Assembly: GCF_944391105.1 (NCBI RefSeq)
Contig: NZ_CALXSK010000001.1
Location: 124,001 to 188,000, forward strand
DNA length: 64,000 nucleotides
Direction of reading: 5' to 3'
Source of the DNA: an uncultured Victivallis sp.
Lineage (GTDB): Bacteria > Verrucomicrobiota > Lentisphaeria > Victivallales > Victivallaceae
The translations under genes were made by a program, and so were the position numbers. The notes beneath the pieces were generated by a model. It was not told where the DNA came from. It worked only from the letters and a program-made list of their open reading frames with translations, and did no database searches. Position 1 is the stretch's first letter. Each line of letters starts with the position of its first letter. Of the stretch, positions 26,332 to 35,310 are shown in pieces.

Positions 26332-27597
26332 TCACTTTCCGACCGGCACCGCAGGAATTTCCCCCTCGATCACCTCGCCCACCGGAGCAAGCGTGTTGCC
26401 GAGGATGGAAGGATCGTCCTGCCGGACCGCCTCCGGAGCATCGAGCTTCTGCGCGGCCTCCGGAGTCTGCGGAATCCGGGCGAGAAGCGTCTCATCCACC
26501 TGAGCAGAGGCGGGAGAGCCGGGACGCACCTTCTGGACGCCTTCGACGATGATCCGGTCACCCGCCCTGAGACCCGACTCCGCAATGAAGAACTCCTCAC
26601 TGCGGTAGCCCGCCGTCACATTGTGCCGCTTCACCTTGCCGTCCGCCTCGACGACGTAGACATAATCCCCCGCCTGGTCGGACATCAATGCGACCAGCGG
26701 AACAATCAGCGCCTTCGTCGGTTCTGCCGGACCGATGCTCACGCGCACAAACATGCCGGTCATGAGTTCGCGCTTCGGATTCGGGAAGAGCGCCTGAAGC
26801 CGAAATGTGCCGGTGCTCGTGCTGACCCGGTTCCCCCAGAAGGCGATCTTTCCCGGCTGGTTGTACTCGGAGCCGTCCTGAAGGAAGAGCCGGACACGGA
26901 CTTCCGGAACTTCCGTGTCCTTCCGGAGTTTCAGAAGTTTGATGAGATTGAATTCCGAAATCACGAACTCCACGCGCACGGGGTCGACCATCACGACCGT
27001 CGCGAGCGTCCCGGACTGCTGGTCGACGAGATTGCCGACGCTGTAGGTGTTCAAGCCGATCTGCCCGTCGAATGGAGCGAGAATCTTCGTGTAATCGAGA
27101 TTCTGCCGTGCGAGTGCAAGGTTTGCCTCGGCACCCTCGACCTCCGCATCCGCCTCCTGCTTGGCGGCGACGGCGAAATCGAACGCGCGTTTGCTGGTCG
27201 CGTCCTGCGTACTGAGTGTTTTCTGCCGTTCGTATTCGATGTTCGCATTCTTCTGGCTGGCGCGGGCTTTGGCGAGTTCCGCCTCGGCGGCCTTGACCTT
27301 CGCGGCATAGACCTCCGGTTCGATCTCATAGAGGAGCTGCCCCTTCTTCACGGCCTGCCCCTCCTCGAACAGCCGTTTCACGAGAAACCCCTCGACCCGG
27401 GCGACCAAATTGACCTCCTCGAACGCCTTGACCGAAGCGATCGCCACGGAAGACTCGAACATATACCCCTGCGTTGCGGGAACCACTTTCACCACAGGAG
27501 GTTCCGGGGCGGGAGGCGCGGCCTTCTCGCGGCATCCGGACAACAACGCGACTGCGGCGAGGACCCCCGCCGCTCCGACTCTCCCCCATCCTTTCAT
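26332..27597 (-). CDS. RND efflux periplasmic adaptor lipoprotein (AcrA/MexA family)
   Basis: This is a 421-residue membrane-fusion protein. A lipobox (LLSGC, Cys about 22) directs lipidation. Order of domains: half lipoyl motif (VEGFLVKRLFEEGQAVKKG), alpha-helical hairpin (about 95-160) rich in Ala/Glu/Lys, second half lipoyl (YTKILAPFDGQIG), beta-barrel and membrane-proximal domain. GGGAGGAG precedes ATG 27597. It lies 27 bases after folD and 9 bases before the pump gene, so the three may be co-transcribed. Confidence 0.92.
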   Translation of the reverse strand: MKGWGRVGAAGVLAAVALLSGCREKAAPPAPEPPVVKVVPATQGYMFESSVAIASVKAFEEVNLVARVEGFLVKRLFEEGQAVKKGQLLYEIEPEVYAAKVKAAEAELAKARASQKNANIEYERQKTLSTQDATSKRAFDFAVAAKQEADAEVEGAEANLALARQNLDYTKILAPFDGQIGLNTYSVGNLVDQQSGTLATVVMVDPVRVEFVISEFNLIKLLKLRKDTEVPEVRVRLFLQDGSEYNQPGKIAFWGNRVSTSTGTFRLQALFPNPKRELMTGMFVRVSIGPAEPTKALIVPLVALMSDQAGDYVYVVEADGKVKRHNVTAGYRSEEFFIAESGLRAGDRIIVEGVQKVRPGSPASAQVDETLLARIPQTPEAAQKLDAPEAVRQDDPSILGNTLAPVGEVIEGEIPAVPVGK

Positions 27598-27624
27598 ACA
27601 AGCTCCTCCCGAAATTGCAGAAAA

Positions 27625-28503
27625 TTATTTCCGCCGCTCACACGCGGTCACGGCATTGCTCATCAGCACGGCGATGGTCATCGGACCGATGCCGCCGGGA
27701 ACGGGGGTGATCGCCCCGGCGACCTCGACGGCTTCATCAAATTTCACATCTCCGACGAGTTTGTCTTTGCCGCCGGCGGGATTCGGCGTGCGATTGATTC
27801 CGACGTCGATCACGGCGGCTCCCGGTTTGATCATATCTCCACGCACGAACTCCGGCTTGCCGATCGCGGCGATGAGAATATCCGCATCGCGCGTGTACTT
27901 CGCAATATCGGGCGTGCCGGAGTGGACGATCGTCACGGTCGCGTTCGCCCCCCTCGCCTTCTGCATCAGCAGCGCCGCCATCGGCTTGCCGACGATATTC
28001 GAGCGGCCGATGACGACGGCGTGCTTTCCGGCCGGATCGATTCCGGAACGCTCCAGCAGCAGCATCACTCCCCACGGCGTACAGGGGCGGAATCCATCCT
28101 CCTTTCCGATCAGCAGCCTGCCGACGTTGCGCTCGCAGAAACAGTCGACATCCTTGTCCGGATCGATCGCGGCGATGACCGCTTCCTCGTCGATCTGCGG
28201 CGGAGGAGGAGACTGCACAAGAATGCCGTCGATCGCGGGATCGCGGTTGAGCTCGTCGATCAGCGCAAGCAGTTCCTCCATCGTGGTATCGGCCGGAAGC
28301 ACCCGCTTGTCGGAAAAGATTCCGAGTTCGGCGCACTTCTTCGCCTTGGAATTCACATAGACCTGCGAAGCCGGATCCTCCCCGACCAGAACCACGGCCA
28401 GACCGGGGGTTTTCCCGGCGGCCTTCAATGCCTCGACCCGGCGACGGGTCTCTTCGTTCACTGCCGCTGCGATCGCTTTTCCATCAATAATTTTCGCTGC
28501 CAT
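27625..28503 (-). CDS. folD: bifunctional methylenetetrahydrofolate dehydrogenase/cyclohydrolase
   Basis: This is a 292-residue FolD, interconverting 5,10-methylene-, methenyl- and 10-formyl-THF with NADP. The catalytic Tyr-Lys pair is in YVNSKAKKC, the nucleotide loop is [16 protein letters not shown], and [12 protein letters not shown] ends the protein. Two normally invariant stretches differ: [10 protein letters not shown] where most have VQLPLP, and [13 protein letters not shown] where most have DVDGFHPxNxGxL. GGAGGAG gives the start. It leads a minus-strand run into the RND adaptor and pump. Confidence 0.92.
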   Translation of the reverse strand: MAAKIIDGKAIAAAVNEETRRRVEALKAAGKTPGLAVVLVGEDPASQVYVNSKAKKCAELGIFSDKRVLPADTTMEELLALIDELNRDPAIDGILVQSPPPPQIDEEAVIAAIDPDKDVDCFCERNVGRLLIGKEDGFRPCTPWGVMLLLERSGIDPAGKHAVVIGRSNIVGKPMAALLMQKARGANATVTIVHSGTPDIAKYTRDADILIAAIGKPEFVRGDMIKPGAAVIDVGINRTPNPAGGKDKLVGDVKFDEAVEVAGAITPVPGGIGPMTIAVLMSNAVTACERRK

Positions 28504-28543
28504 ATAATTGTCTCCTCCCTCATCGGCACTGGATTCCGCGCTC

Positions 28544-30073
28544 TTAAAACGGCGGAATCGAAAGAAAATAAACCGGCTTTGTCCGCAGGAATCCGCCGAC
28601 CGGTCGATACCCCGGAAACGGCTCCGGCTTCCGGGAAAGAATCACGGGACGATGCTCCCGCACGAACTCCATCATGAATTCCGGATAATCCGGATAGACC
28701 GCACGCCCCCAGTCCACATACATCGGATGAACCGCAGGACGGTCCGGGAACAACCGGCAGAAGAGCGCATCCGCGGTCATATTCAGGTAATACCGTTCGC
28801 GAAACGGTTCCGGCACCCGCGCCAGCGCAGTTTCAAGTTCCCGGAAATCGCGGGCCTCGCCGTGAAACATCAGCATACCCCGCATTCCGGGAGTCGTCGA
28901 AAACTCCCGCTCCCCGAGGCAGACGATCCGGATCGCCGCGCCGAACGCGCGGTATCCGACCTCGAGCCCGGGCAGAATCAGCAGCACAATCAGCAGCGCG
29001 ACGCGCACCGCCCGGCGGCGCCCGCTCCGCCACACCCGCTCGCAAAGATACGCCAGAACTCCCATCATCGGCACACTTGCCCAGTAGAGGTGACGGATGC
29101 ACGGAACCGGATAAAACTGATGCCAGGAGGCCAGCCCGATCAGAACCGCGGCCGCCAGCGGCAGATAAAGCCGCACCCCGCGCCGCCGGAACAGCTCCGA
29201 ACACGCATGAAAAAATACGCCCAGCGACACCAGCGGGAAAACGAGAAAACCCTCCGCCGGAAAGAACGTCAGAAGAACCGATTCCAACGCCCCGGCACCT
29301 CCGCGTTCCCAGCCGAATTTTCCAACCGAGATGAAACACTGCCGGATGTAATCCGGCCATGCGTCGAAAATGGTCAGATACGCAGCGAGAATGGCCGGAA
29401 CAATCACCGCGCCCGCGGCCCACACGCCGGCTTTCTGCAGAAGGATTCTCCCCGAACTGCGCCGCACCCACGCCTCAACTCCGAGCGTCATCGCCGCGGC
29501 AATGACCAGCACCAGGCCGCAAGGCTGACGGCAGCCGAATGCGAGCCCCGCCGCGACGCCGGCGCAGAAGAGCCGCTTCCGGCTCCCGCTGTCGAGATAG
29601 CGGACCGTCATCGTCCCGGCCAGCAGCATGAAATACATCGCGTAAACCGATGACCATGGATGCATCGGAACAAGATAAAACGGCGCCAGCCCCCAGAAGA
29701 GAACCATCATGAGCCAGCGGAACGGCACCGAGAGAAACCGCCGCCAGAAACGGTCGAGTTCCATCGCACAGAGCCCGTAGAAAACGACCGTCAGCAGTTT
29801 GACCGCAAGCAGTTCTCCTCCGAAGATCCGGACGATGACCGACTGAATGAACGTGGAAAGAAAACCGTACTGGTTGAAGGTGTCGCGGAAGCAGATCCGA
29901 CCGGCGGCGACGTCCATCGCAGGTTTGAGCATCACGCCGTCGTGATGCAGATCGACGCCGAAGAAAGCGAACGGAGCAAAGCACAACAGCGTGATGACAA
30001 AGAGAGACCACCCGTTGCGATCCAGCCACGGCGCACGCCGCATCTCTCCGCCCGTTTCAGATTTCCGTTCCAC
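28544..30073 (-). CDS. polytopic membrane protein, GT-C/PMT-like
   Basis: This is a roughly 509-residue protein with about eleven TM helices. The first extracytoplasmic loop has [20 protein letters not shown] and then [14 protein letters not shown], the kind of acidic loop and GQ-like pattern seen in dolichyl/undecaprenyl-phosphate sugar transferases. The C-terminal region is soluble and aromatic-rich. A GTG at 30073 and an ATG at 30043 ([10 protein letters not shown]) are both possible starts. It lies 40 bases upstream of folD on the same strand. Sugar transfer is inferred from topology only. Confidence 0.5.
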   Translation of the reverse strand: MERKSETGGEMRRAPWLDRNGWSLFVITLLCFAPFAFFGVDLHHDGVMLKPAMDVAAGRICFRDTFNQYGFLSTFIQSVIVRIFGGELLAVKLLTVVFYGLCAMELDRFWRRFLSVPFRWLMMVLFWGLAPFYLVPMHPWSSVYAMYFMLLAGTMTVRYLDSGSRKRLFCAGVAAGLAFGCRQPCGLVLVIAAAMTLGVEAWVRRSSGRILLQKAGVWAAGAVIVPAILAAYLTIFDAWPDYIRQCFISVGKFGWERGGAGALESVLLTFFPAEGFLVFPLVSLGVFFHACSELFRRRGVRLYLPLAAAVLIGLASWHQFYPVPCIRHLYWASVPMMGVLAYLCERVWRSGRRRAVRVALLIVLLILPGLEVGYRAFGAAIRIVCLGEREFSTTPGMRGMLMFHGEARDFRELETALARVPEPFRERYYLNMTADALFCRLFPDRPAVHPMYVDWGRAVYPDYPEFMMEFVREHRPVILSRKPEPFPGYRPVGGFLRTKPVYFLSIPPF

Positions 30074-30170
30074 GCAGCCCCCCCGCCGATTCCGTTCTCA
30101 GATGCAATCACCGGGTCTTGACCTGTCACGGTTCGAGCGGAGTTTCAATCGCGGCACCCGGATTCCGGCG

Positions 30171-30392
30171 TCAGTCACGCGGGAACTGGCTGTTGGCACG
30201 GGCCATCCAGCGGTTTACAATTGGGCTGATGACGAAGTCGTCAAGACGCGCGTCGCGCGGGAAACTCCAGTCACAGTACGGGCACTTTGCATAAACTTCA
30301 AGATCGGCGGGCGTCAGACGCTCGCCGCAGTTCGGGCAAAGAAGATTGCCGTTCGACAGTTTCAAGGACCGATTGTTGCAAATCTCACTCAT
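30171..30392 (-). CDS. small zinc-ribbon protein
   Basis: This is a 73-residue protein with CPNCGERL and CPYCDWSF, a four-cysteine zinc ribbon, flanked by a basic/hydrophilic N-terminus and a C-terminal helix. No further domain is present; a nucleic-acid or protein-binding role is only a guess. There is no Shine-Dalgarno. A TATATT element sits about 10 bases upstream of the ATG, so the transcript may be leaderless. It is divergent from argH. Confidence 0.65.
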   Translation of the reverse strand: MSEICNNRSLKLSNGNLLCPNCGERLTPADLEVYAKCPYCDWSFPRDARLDDFVISPIVNRWMARANSQFPRD

Positions 30393-30419
30393 AATAGAGA
30401 ATAATATAGTGCGTTCCGA

Positions 30420-30448
30420 TTGAAAATCCAGCCCCGGACGGCTATTTT
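30420..30448 (+). promoter_or_regulatory. promoter of argH
   Basis: TTGAAA (30420-30425) and TATTTT (30443-30448), 17-base spacer, about 49 bases before the argH ATG, which has GAGGGAGG upstream. Confidence 0.6.
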
Positions 30449-30496
30449 ATAAAAATATATTGAGAAATCCGAATTTCTTGAGGGAGGCACGGCAAA

Positions 30497-31870
30497 ATGG
30501 CACTTTGGGGCGGCAGATTCAGTTCCGATACCCGGAATGAAGTCACGCAGTATTCCGAATCGATTTCGTTCGACCGGAGGCTCTACCACTTCGACATCAT
30601 GGGGAGCAAGGCGCACGTCACCATGCTCGCTGCGCAGAAGATCATCCCGGAAGCGACCGCCGAGGCGATCTGCGCGGAGCTCGACAAGATCGAAAAGCGC
30701 ATCGACGCCGGAGATTTCAAGTACGACATCGCCATGGAGGACATCCACATGCACATCGAGAGCGCCCTCATCGACGCTCTCGGCGCGGAGGGTGCGCGCG
30801 TCCACTCCGCCCGCAGCCGCAACGACCAGGTCGCGCTCGACATCCGGCTCTACCTGCGCGACGAGGTCGACAAGCTGATCGAAGGGATCCGCCATTTCCA
30901 GCGCGCTCTGGTTGCGCAGGCCGACGCGAATCCGCGCACGATCATGCCGGGGTTCACGCATCTGCAGCATGCCCAGGTCGTATTGTTCGCGCACCATCTG
31001 CTTGCGTACGTCGAAATGCTCGACCGCGATGCGGAGCGGCTTGCCGAATGCCGGCGGCGCATCAACGTCATGCCGCTGGGTTCCGGAGCGATCGCGGGCA
31101 GCACGCTGCCGATCGATCGCGAGGCGGTCTGCCGTGCGCTCAATTTCAGCCGGGTCACGCGGAACAGCATGGACGCGGTCGCGGACCGCGACTTCGCGAT
31201 TGAGCTGGTTTCGGATCTGGCGATTTTCGCGATGCACACGAGCCGCCTCTCGGAGGATTTGATTCTCTGGTGCAGCCAGGAGTTCGACTTCATCGAGCTC
31301 GACGACGCATTCTGCACGGGTTCGTCCCTGATGCCGCAGAAGAAGAATCCGGACGTCTGCGAACTGACCCGCGGCAAAACCGCCCGGGTGTACGGAGCGC
31401 TGACCGCGCTGCTCACAATGTGCAAGGGGCTGCCGCTGACCTACAACCGCGATCTGCAGGAGGACAAGGTCGCGATTTTCGATGCGCTCGACACAGTCAA
31501 AATGATTCTGAAGGTCTACCCGCCGATGATCGAGACGATGAAACTCAAGGCCGACCATATGCGCGCCGCGGCGAGCGACCCGGCACTCATGGCGACCGAC
31601 ATCGCCGAAAAACTCGTCGAGCTCGGCGTTCCGTTCCGGAGTGCGCATCACCGCGTCGGAGCGTTCGTGAAATACTGCCGCGAACACAAGAAGGCGCTCA
31701 ACGAGGTTACGCTCGACGAAATGCGCGAGACGATTCCCGAGGCGACGCCCGACTTTCTGAACCTGTTCGATCCGGTCGGCAGCGTCGCCAAGCGGAACGT
31801 CACCGGCGGAACCGGATTCGATCAGGTTGCCGGACAACTCGAATTCTGGAAAAAATCACTTGCAATCTGA
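30497..31870 (+). CDS. argH: argininosuccinate lyase
   Basis: This is a 457-residue fumarase/aspartase-superfamily enzyme that splits argininosuccinate into arginine and fumarate. It begins MALWGGRFSSDTRNE, has HSARSRNDQVALDIRLYLRD, THLQHAQ, and the superfamily signature GSSLMPQKKNPD. Length and order of motifs are standard. GAGGGAGG gives a strong ribosome site. It is not clustered with other arginine genes; rpsB follows behind its own promoter. Confidence 0.96.
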   Translation: MALWGGRFSSDTRNEVTQYSESISFDRRLYHFDIMGSKAHVTMLAAQKIIPEATAEAICAELDKIEKRIDAGDFKYDIAMEDIHMHIESALIDALGAEGARVHSARSRNDQVALDIRLYLRDEVDKLIEGIRHFQRALVAQADANPRTIMPGFTHLQHAQVVLFAHHLLAYVEMLDRDAERLAECRRRINVMPLGSGAIAGSTLPIDREAVCRALNFSRVTRNSMDAVADRDFAIELVSDLAIFAMHTSRLSEDLILWCSQEFDFIELDDAFCTGSSLMPQKKNPDVCELTRGKTARVYGALTALLTMCKGLPLTYNRDLQEDKVAIFDALDTVKMILKVYPPMIETMKLKADHMRAAASDPALMATDIAEKLVELGVPFRSAHHRVGAFVKYCREHKKALNEVTLDEMRETIPEATPDFLNLFDPVGSVAKRNVTGGTGFDQVAGQLEFWKKSLAI

Positions 31871-31887
31871 TGTTTCCGGTGTATATT
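31860..31887 (+). promoter_or_regulatory. promoter of rpsB-tsf
   Basis: TTGCAA (31860-31865, overlapping the argH 3' end) and TATATT (31882-31887), 16-base spacer. The leader to rpsB is about 87 bases. Confidence 0.55.
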
Positions 31888-31980
31888 AGCAAAATCGCCG
31901 CATAAATCCGCGGAGAAGAACAACCAAACCAATGGCGTCTTGCTGAAAAAAGAAGCGCCGCAGAAACAAGGAGCCGCAAA

Positions 31981-32820
31981 ATGGCAAAGATCTCGATCAA
32001 CGATCTGTTGGAAGCCGGGTGTCACTTCGGTCACCAGACCCGTCGCTGGAACCCGAAAATGAAGGAGTACGTCTACGGGGCGAAGAACGGCATTTCGATC
32101 ATCGACCTGACCAAAACCATGTACCAGATTGCGGAAGCCTGCAACTTTCTGCAGCGCGTGGTCGCGAACGGCGGAGACATTCTCTTCGTCGGAACGAAGC
32201 GCCAGATCCGCGAAATCATCAAGAATCTCGCGGAAGAGACCGGCATGTTCCACGTCTCCGAGCGCTGGCTCGGCGGCACGCTGACCAACAACGTGACGAT
32301 TCGCAAGAGCATTTCCAAGATGGCCGAGATCGACAAGACTCTCGAGTCCGATGCCGCCAAGGGGATGAAGAAGAAAGAGGTTGCGGTTCTGGCGCGCCGT
32401 GCGGAAAAACTGCATCGCGATCTCGACGGCATCGTCGGCATGAAGCGTCTTCCGGCCGCGCTCGTGGTCGTTGACGTCTGCAACGAGCTCAATGCCGTCC
32501 GCGAAGCGAACAAGCTGAACATTCCGATCGTCGCAATCGTCGACACCAACGGCGATCCGTCGCTGGTCGACTACCCGGTTGCCGCGAACGATGACGCGGT
32601 CAAATCGGTTCAGATCATCACGAGTCTCTTCGCGGAAGCCGTGAAGATCGCCAGGGAGATTCACCAGAAGAAGGTCGCCGAGGAGCGTGATGCCGCCGAG
32701 GCCGCCAAGAAGCTCGCCCAGGAGAAGGCCGACGACGAGGAGAAGGCGGAAAAGGAGACCAAACCCCGCCGCCGCGCTCCGCGCCGCGAGGAAGCCAAGC
32801 CGGAGGCCAAGGCCGAGTAA
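31981..32820 (+). CDS. rpsB: 30S ribosomal protein S2
   Basis: This is a 279-residue S2. Conserved blocks: LLEAGCHFGHQTRRWNPKM, GGDILFVGTKRQ, RWLGGTLTNN and PIVAIVDTNGDPS. The C-terminus has a long charged Ala/Glu/Lys extension from about residue 220 not present in E. coli S2. AAGGAG lies 7 bases before the ATG. It is followed 35 bases later by tsf, the near-universal order. Confidence 0.97.
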   Translation: MAKISINDLLEAGCHFGHQTRRWNPKMKEYVYGAKNGISIIDLTKTMYQIAEACNFLQRVVANGGDILFVGTKRQIREIIKNLAEETGMFHVSERWLGGTLTNNVTIRKSISKMAEIDKTLESDAAKGMKKKEVAVLARRAEKLHRDLDGIVGMKRLPAALVVVDVCNELNAVREANKLNIPIVAIVDTNGDPSLVDYPVAANDDAVKSVQIITSLFAEAVKIAREIHQKKVAEERDAAEAAKKLAQEKADDEEKAEKETKPRRRAPRREEAKPEAKAE

Positions 32821-32855
32821 TTTCACCCCGTAACCACGACTAGGAGATCATTATA

Positions 32856-33665
32856 ATGGCTGCTGTCACTGCAAAAATGGTTCAGGACCTCCGGGAGAAG
32901 ACCGGGGCCGGTATGATGGACTGCAAGAAAGCGCTCGTTGCCGCCGATGGCGACATGGAGCTCGCGATTGAAAACCTGCGCAAATCCGGCGCCGCCAAGG
33001 CGGAGAAGAAGTCCGGCCGCAGCACGAATCAGGGCAAAGTCCTGACCGCGATCGACGGACAGAAGGCTTCGATCATCGAAGTTCTCTGCGAAACCGACTT
33101 CGCGGCCAAGACCGACAAGTTCCAGGACATGGTCAAGAAGTTCGCCAAGGACATGCTTTCCATGCCGGGCAACGGTGACATCTCCGCCGCCGTTCAGGAG
33201 GCCGAGAAGAGCGCACTCACCGACAACATCGGCGTGATCGGCGAGAACATGCAGATCCGCCGCGCCTACAAGTGGGAAGGCGGCGAACGTTACGTCAGCT
33301 ATCATCATGACGGCGGGCGCGTCTCCGTGCTGGTCGAAGTCTCCGGGGAGAGCGATCCGGTTGTGCTGAACGACATCTGTCTGCACATTGCGGCGTTCCG
33401 TCCTCGCTACATCACGGAGCAGGATGTTCCGGCGGAAGTCATCGCCAAGGAGAAGGAAATCGCAGCTGCGGCCGATCCGAAACTCAAGGACAAACCGGCC
33501 GCGATGCTCGACAAGATTCTTGCCGGCAAGATTCGCAAGTTCTTCAGCGAAGTCTGCCTGATGGATCAGCCCTGGGTTCGTGACGACAAGACCTCTCTGG
33601 GCAAGCTGCGTCCGAACTGCAAAGTCACGCGCTTCGTCCGCTGGGAAGTCGGCGAGGAGCTCTGA
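32856..33665 (+). CDS. tsf: elongation factor Ts
   Basis: This is a 269-residue EF-Ts, the guanine nucleotide exchange factor of EF-Tu. It has TAKMVQDLREKTGAGMMDCK at the N-terminus (UBA-like domain), LCETDFAAK, and paired core subdomains. The protein is slightly shorter than the E. coli form. TAGGAG precedes the ATG. Two hairpins follow the stop, the second with a T-run. Confidence 0.97.
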   Translation: MAAVTAKMVQDLREKTGAGMMDCKKALVAADGDMELAIENLRKSGAAKAEKKSGRSTNQGKVLTAIDGQKASIIEVLCETDFAAKTDKFQDMVKKFAKDMLSMPGNGDISAAVQEAEKSALTDNIGVIGENMQIRRAYKWEGGERYVSYHHDGGRVSVLVEVSGESDPVVLNDICLHIAAFRPRYITEQDVPAEVIAKEKEIAAAADPKLKDKPAAMLDKILAGKIRKFFSEVCLMDQPWVRDDKTSLGKLRPNCKVTRFVRWEVGEEL

Positions 33666-33682
33666 GATCCGACAGATCATCC

Positions 33683-33764
33683 CGGGAGAGAGAAGAAACC
33701 TTCTCCTCCCGTTGACAAGAAAATCCCTGGAAAGAGAAGGAAACTTTCCGGGGATTTCTGTTTT
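33683..33764 (+). terminator. terminator region between tsf and xylB
   Basis: A first hairpin (CGGGAG 33683-33688 with CTCCCG 33706-33711, extended by GAGAAG/CTTCTC with one bulge) is followed by a second of 14 base pairs (33721-33734 with 33744-33757, one T-G wobble) and then TTTT at 33761-33764. It separates tsf from the convergent xylB and may work both ways. Confidence 0.75.
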
Positions 33765-35306
33765 CTAGAGAAGTGATTTCGCACTCTGCTCAAGTTTGCG
33801 GTATTTCACCAGCATCCGGTCATACCGCGGCGCAGTCGGGAAATCCGGCCGAATGGTCTCTACAGGTTTGCAGAAACTTCGGAAAAGTTCCGGAAACGGC
33901 ACTCCTTCAACCGCGTTGACAGCCCGAAGCGCAGCACCGAGTCCGGCGGAGTTTGAAACGGCGATCGTCTCGACTTCCGACTGAAACACATCCGCAATGA
34001 TCCGCCGCAACAGCAGACTGCGGGAAGCGCCGCCGGTTACGCGGATACGCCGGAGCGTCAGCTTCTGCCATGCGCTGTGAAGACGCATCGAAAGGATCTG
34101 CGATTCGAGCAAAGCACGAGCACGCGCCGAACCATCCGCCTTTTCCGGATCGAAGTTATACTTCACGCCGGGCGTAAGCACCAGCGGGGTCGATTCCGGC
34201 GAAAAATAGGGGAGCATCAGGCGCTCCTCCGATGGAGTCGGCGTCTCCCGGTCAAACGCCTCATAGGAGAGGCCGCACGCCTTCCGTACCGCCTCGCGAG
34301 CGAGCGAACCGTTCGTAAAACAAATGAGGCTCATGAATCCGCCGGCGGGATTCCCGAATACATGACCGTATCCATCCGGGTCGGTGCGGAAATCGCGCAT
34401 CGGCGCGAAGAACGTATCGCTGGTTCCGAGGCTCACGACCGCGGTTCCCGGCTCGGCCGCACCGGTTCCGACAAGGCTGTTCGGATTATCGCCCGACCAG
34501 ACCGTAACCGGAATACCCGGTTTCAGATCGTATTTCGCGAAATAGGAGGAAAGTCCGCCGGCAATCGTATCCGAAGGAACGACGCGGGGGAGTTTTTCAA
34601 GGAGTCGCGGCGCGGTGAACGCCGCGATGTCCGGATCCCACGAGAGCGTCTCAAGATTCAGCAGGTTCATTCCTGCTCCGTCGCCGTAATCGATCGGCGC
34701 GGAGACGCCGCAGAGCACGGAGCAGCAGAACGAACTCACGAGATGGATCACGGCCGTCTCGCGATACGCCTCGGGATTCTCCCGGGCGAACTTGCGGATC
34801 TGCGGCCCGGTGAACCGCTCGACGGCGGGAGAACCGGTCACACGGCGCAGCCGGTCTCCGAACCGCTCGTCGAGTTCGCGGCACTCGCGCGACGTCGAAC
34901 GATCCATCCAGATCGGCGCATACCGCCGCGACAATGCGGAGACAAGCTGATCCGCAAGCGTCTGGGCGGGATTGAGCGACGCAAGCAGCTTCTCAAACCG
35001 TTCCGAAAGACAGACCGAACCGTGCTGCTGCCCGGAACCGGAGATCATGCCGACGTCTGCGAGCGGCAGCCCGGCATCCCGCATGCGCGCGAACAGCAGA
35101 TCGAGCGCCTCAAGCCACATGGCCGGATCAGCCTGTCGAATCAGCGGATCGGGATTCGGCCGAAACCCCTCCGGCGCGCCGTAACGCGCCAGATCGGTTC
35201 CGAAATGGACCGAGACGCCGGGGAAACGGCGTGAAGGATCCGCCGGATCGATGAGCTCGGCCTTGACTCCCTGCGTACTGACGTCGATCCCGAGCGAGAG
35301 CGCCAT
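33765..35306 (-). CDS. xylB: xylulokinase (FGGY family)
   Basis: This is a 513-residue carbohydrate kinase that phosphorylates D-xylulose. FGGY features: LGIDVSTQGVKAELID (phosphate loop 1), GSGQQHGS, VVSLGTSDTFFAPM (ATP site) and IRVTGGASRSLLLRR near the C-terminus. ATG 35306 is set by GGAGGTGA; upstream in-frame codons are inside the intergenic/xylA end. It follows xylA after a 4-base gap, so it is translationally linked. The next gene over on the divergent side is an AraC regulator. Confidence 0.88.
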   Translation of the reverse strand: MALSLGIDVSTQGVKAELIDPADPSRRFPGVSVHFGTDLARYGAPEGFRPNPDPLIRQADPAMWLEALDLLFARMRDAGLPLADVGMISGSGQQHGSVCLSERFEKLLASLNPAQTLADQLVSALSRRYAPIWMDRSTSRECRELDERFGDRLRRVTGSPAVERFTGPQIRKFARENPEAYRETAVIHLVSSFCCSVLCGVSAPIDYGDGAGMNLLNLETLSWDPDIAAFTAPRLLEKLPRVVPSDTIAGGLSSYFAKYDLKPGIPVTVWSGDNPNSLVGTGAAEPGTAVVSLGTSDTFFAPMRDFRTDPDGYGHVFGNPAGGFMSLICFTNGSLAREAVRKACGLSYEAFDRETPTPSEERLMLPYFSPESTPLVLTPGVKYNFDPEKADGSARARALLESQILSMRLHSAWQKLTLRRIRVTGGASRSLLLRRIIADVFQSEVETIAVSNSAGLGAALRAVNAVEGVPFPELFRSFCKPVETIRPDFPTAPRYDRMLVKYRKLEQSAKSLL

Positions 35307-35310
35307 CGGC

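Noticed and set aside
23434..28677. A 1747-codon open frame antisense to the RND pump, adaptor and folD
   Set aside because: It mirrors three well-supported genes, its product is Arg/His-rich without any domain, and it has no ribosome site. It results from GC-rich codon use leaving the opposite strand free of stops.
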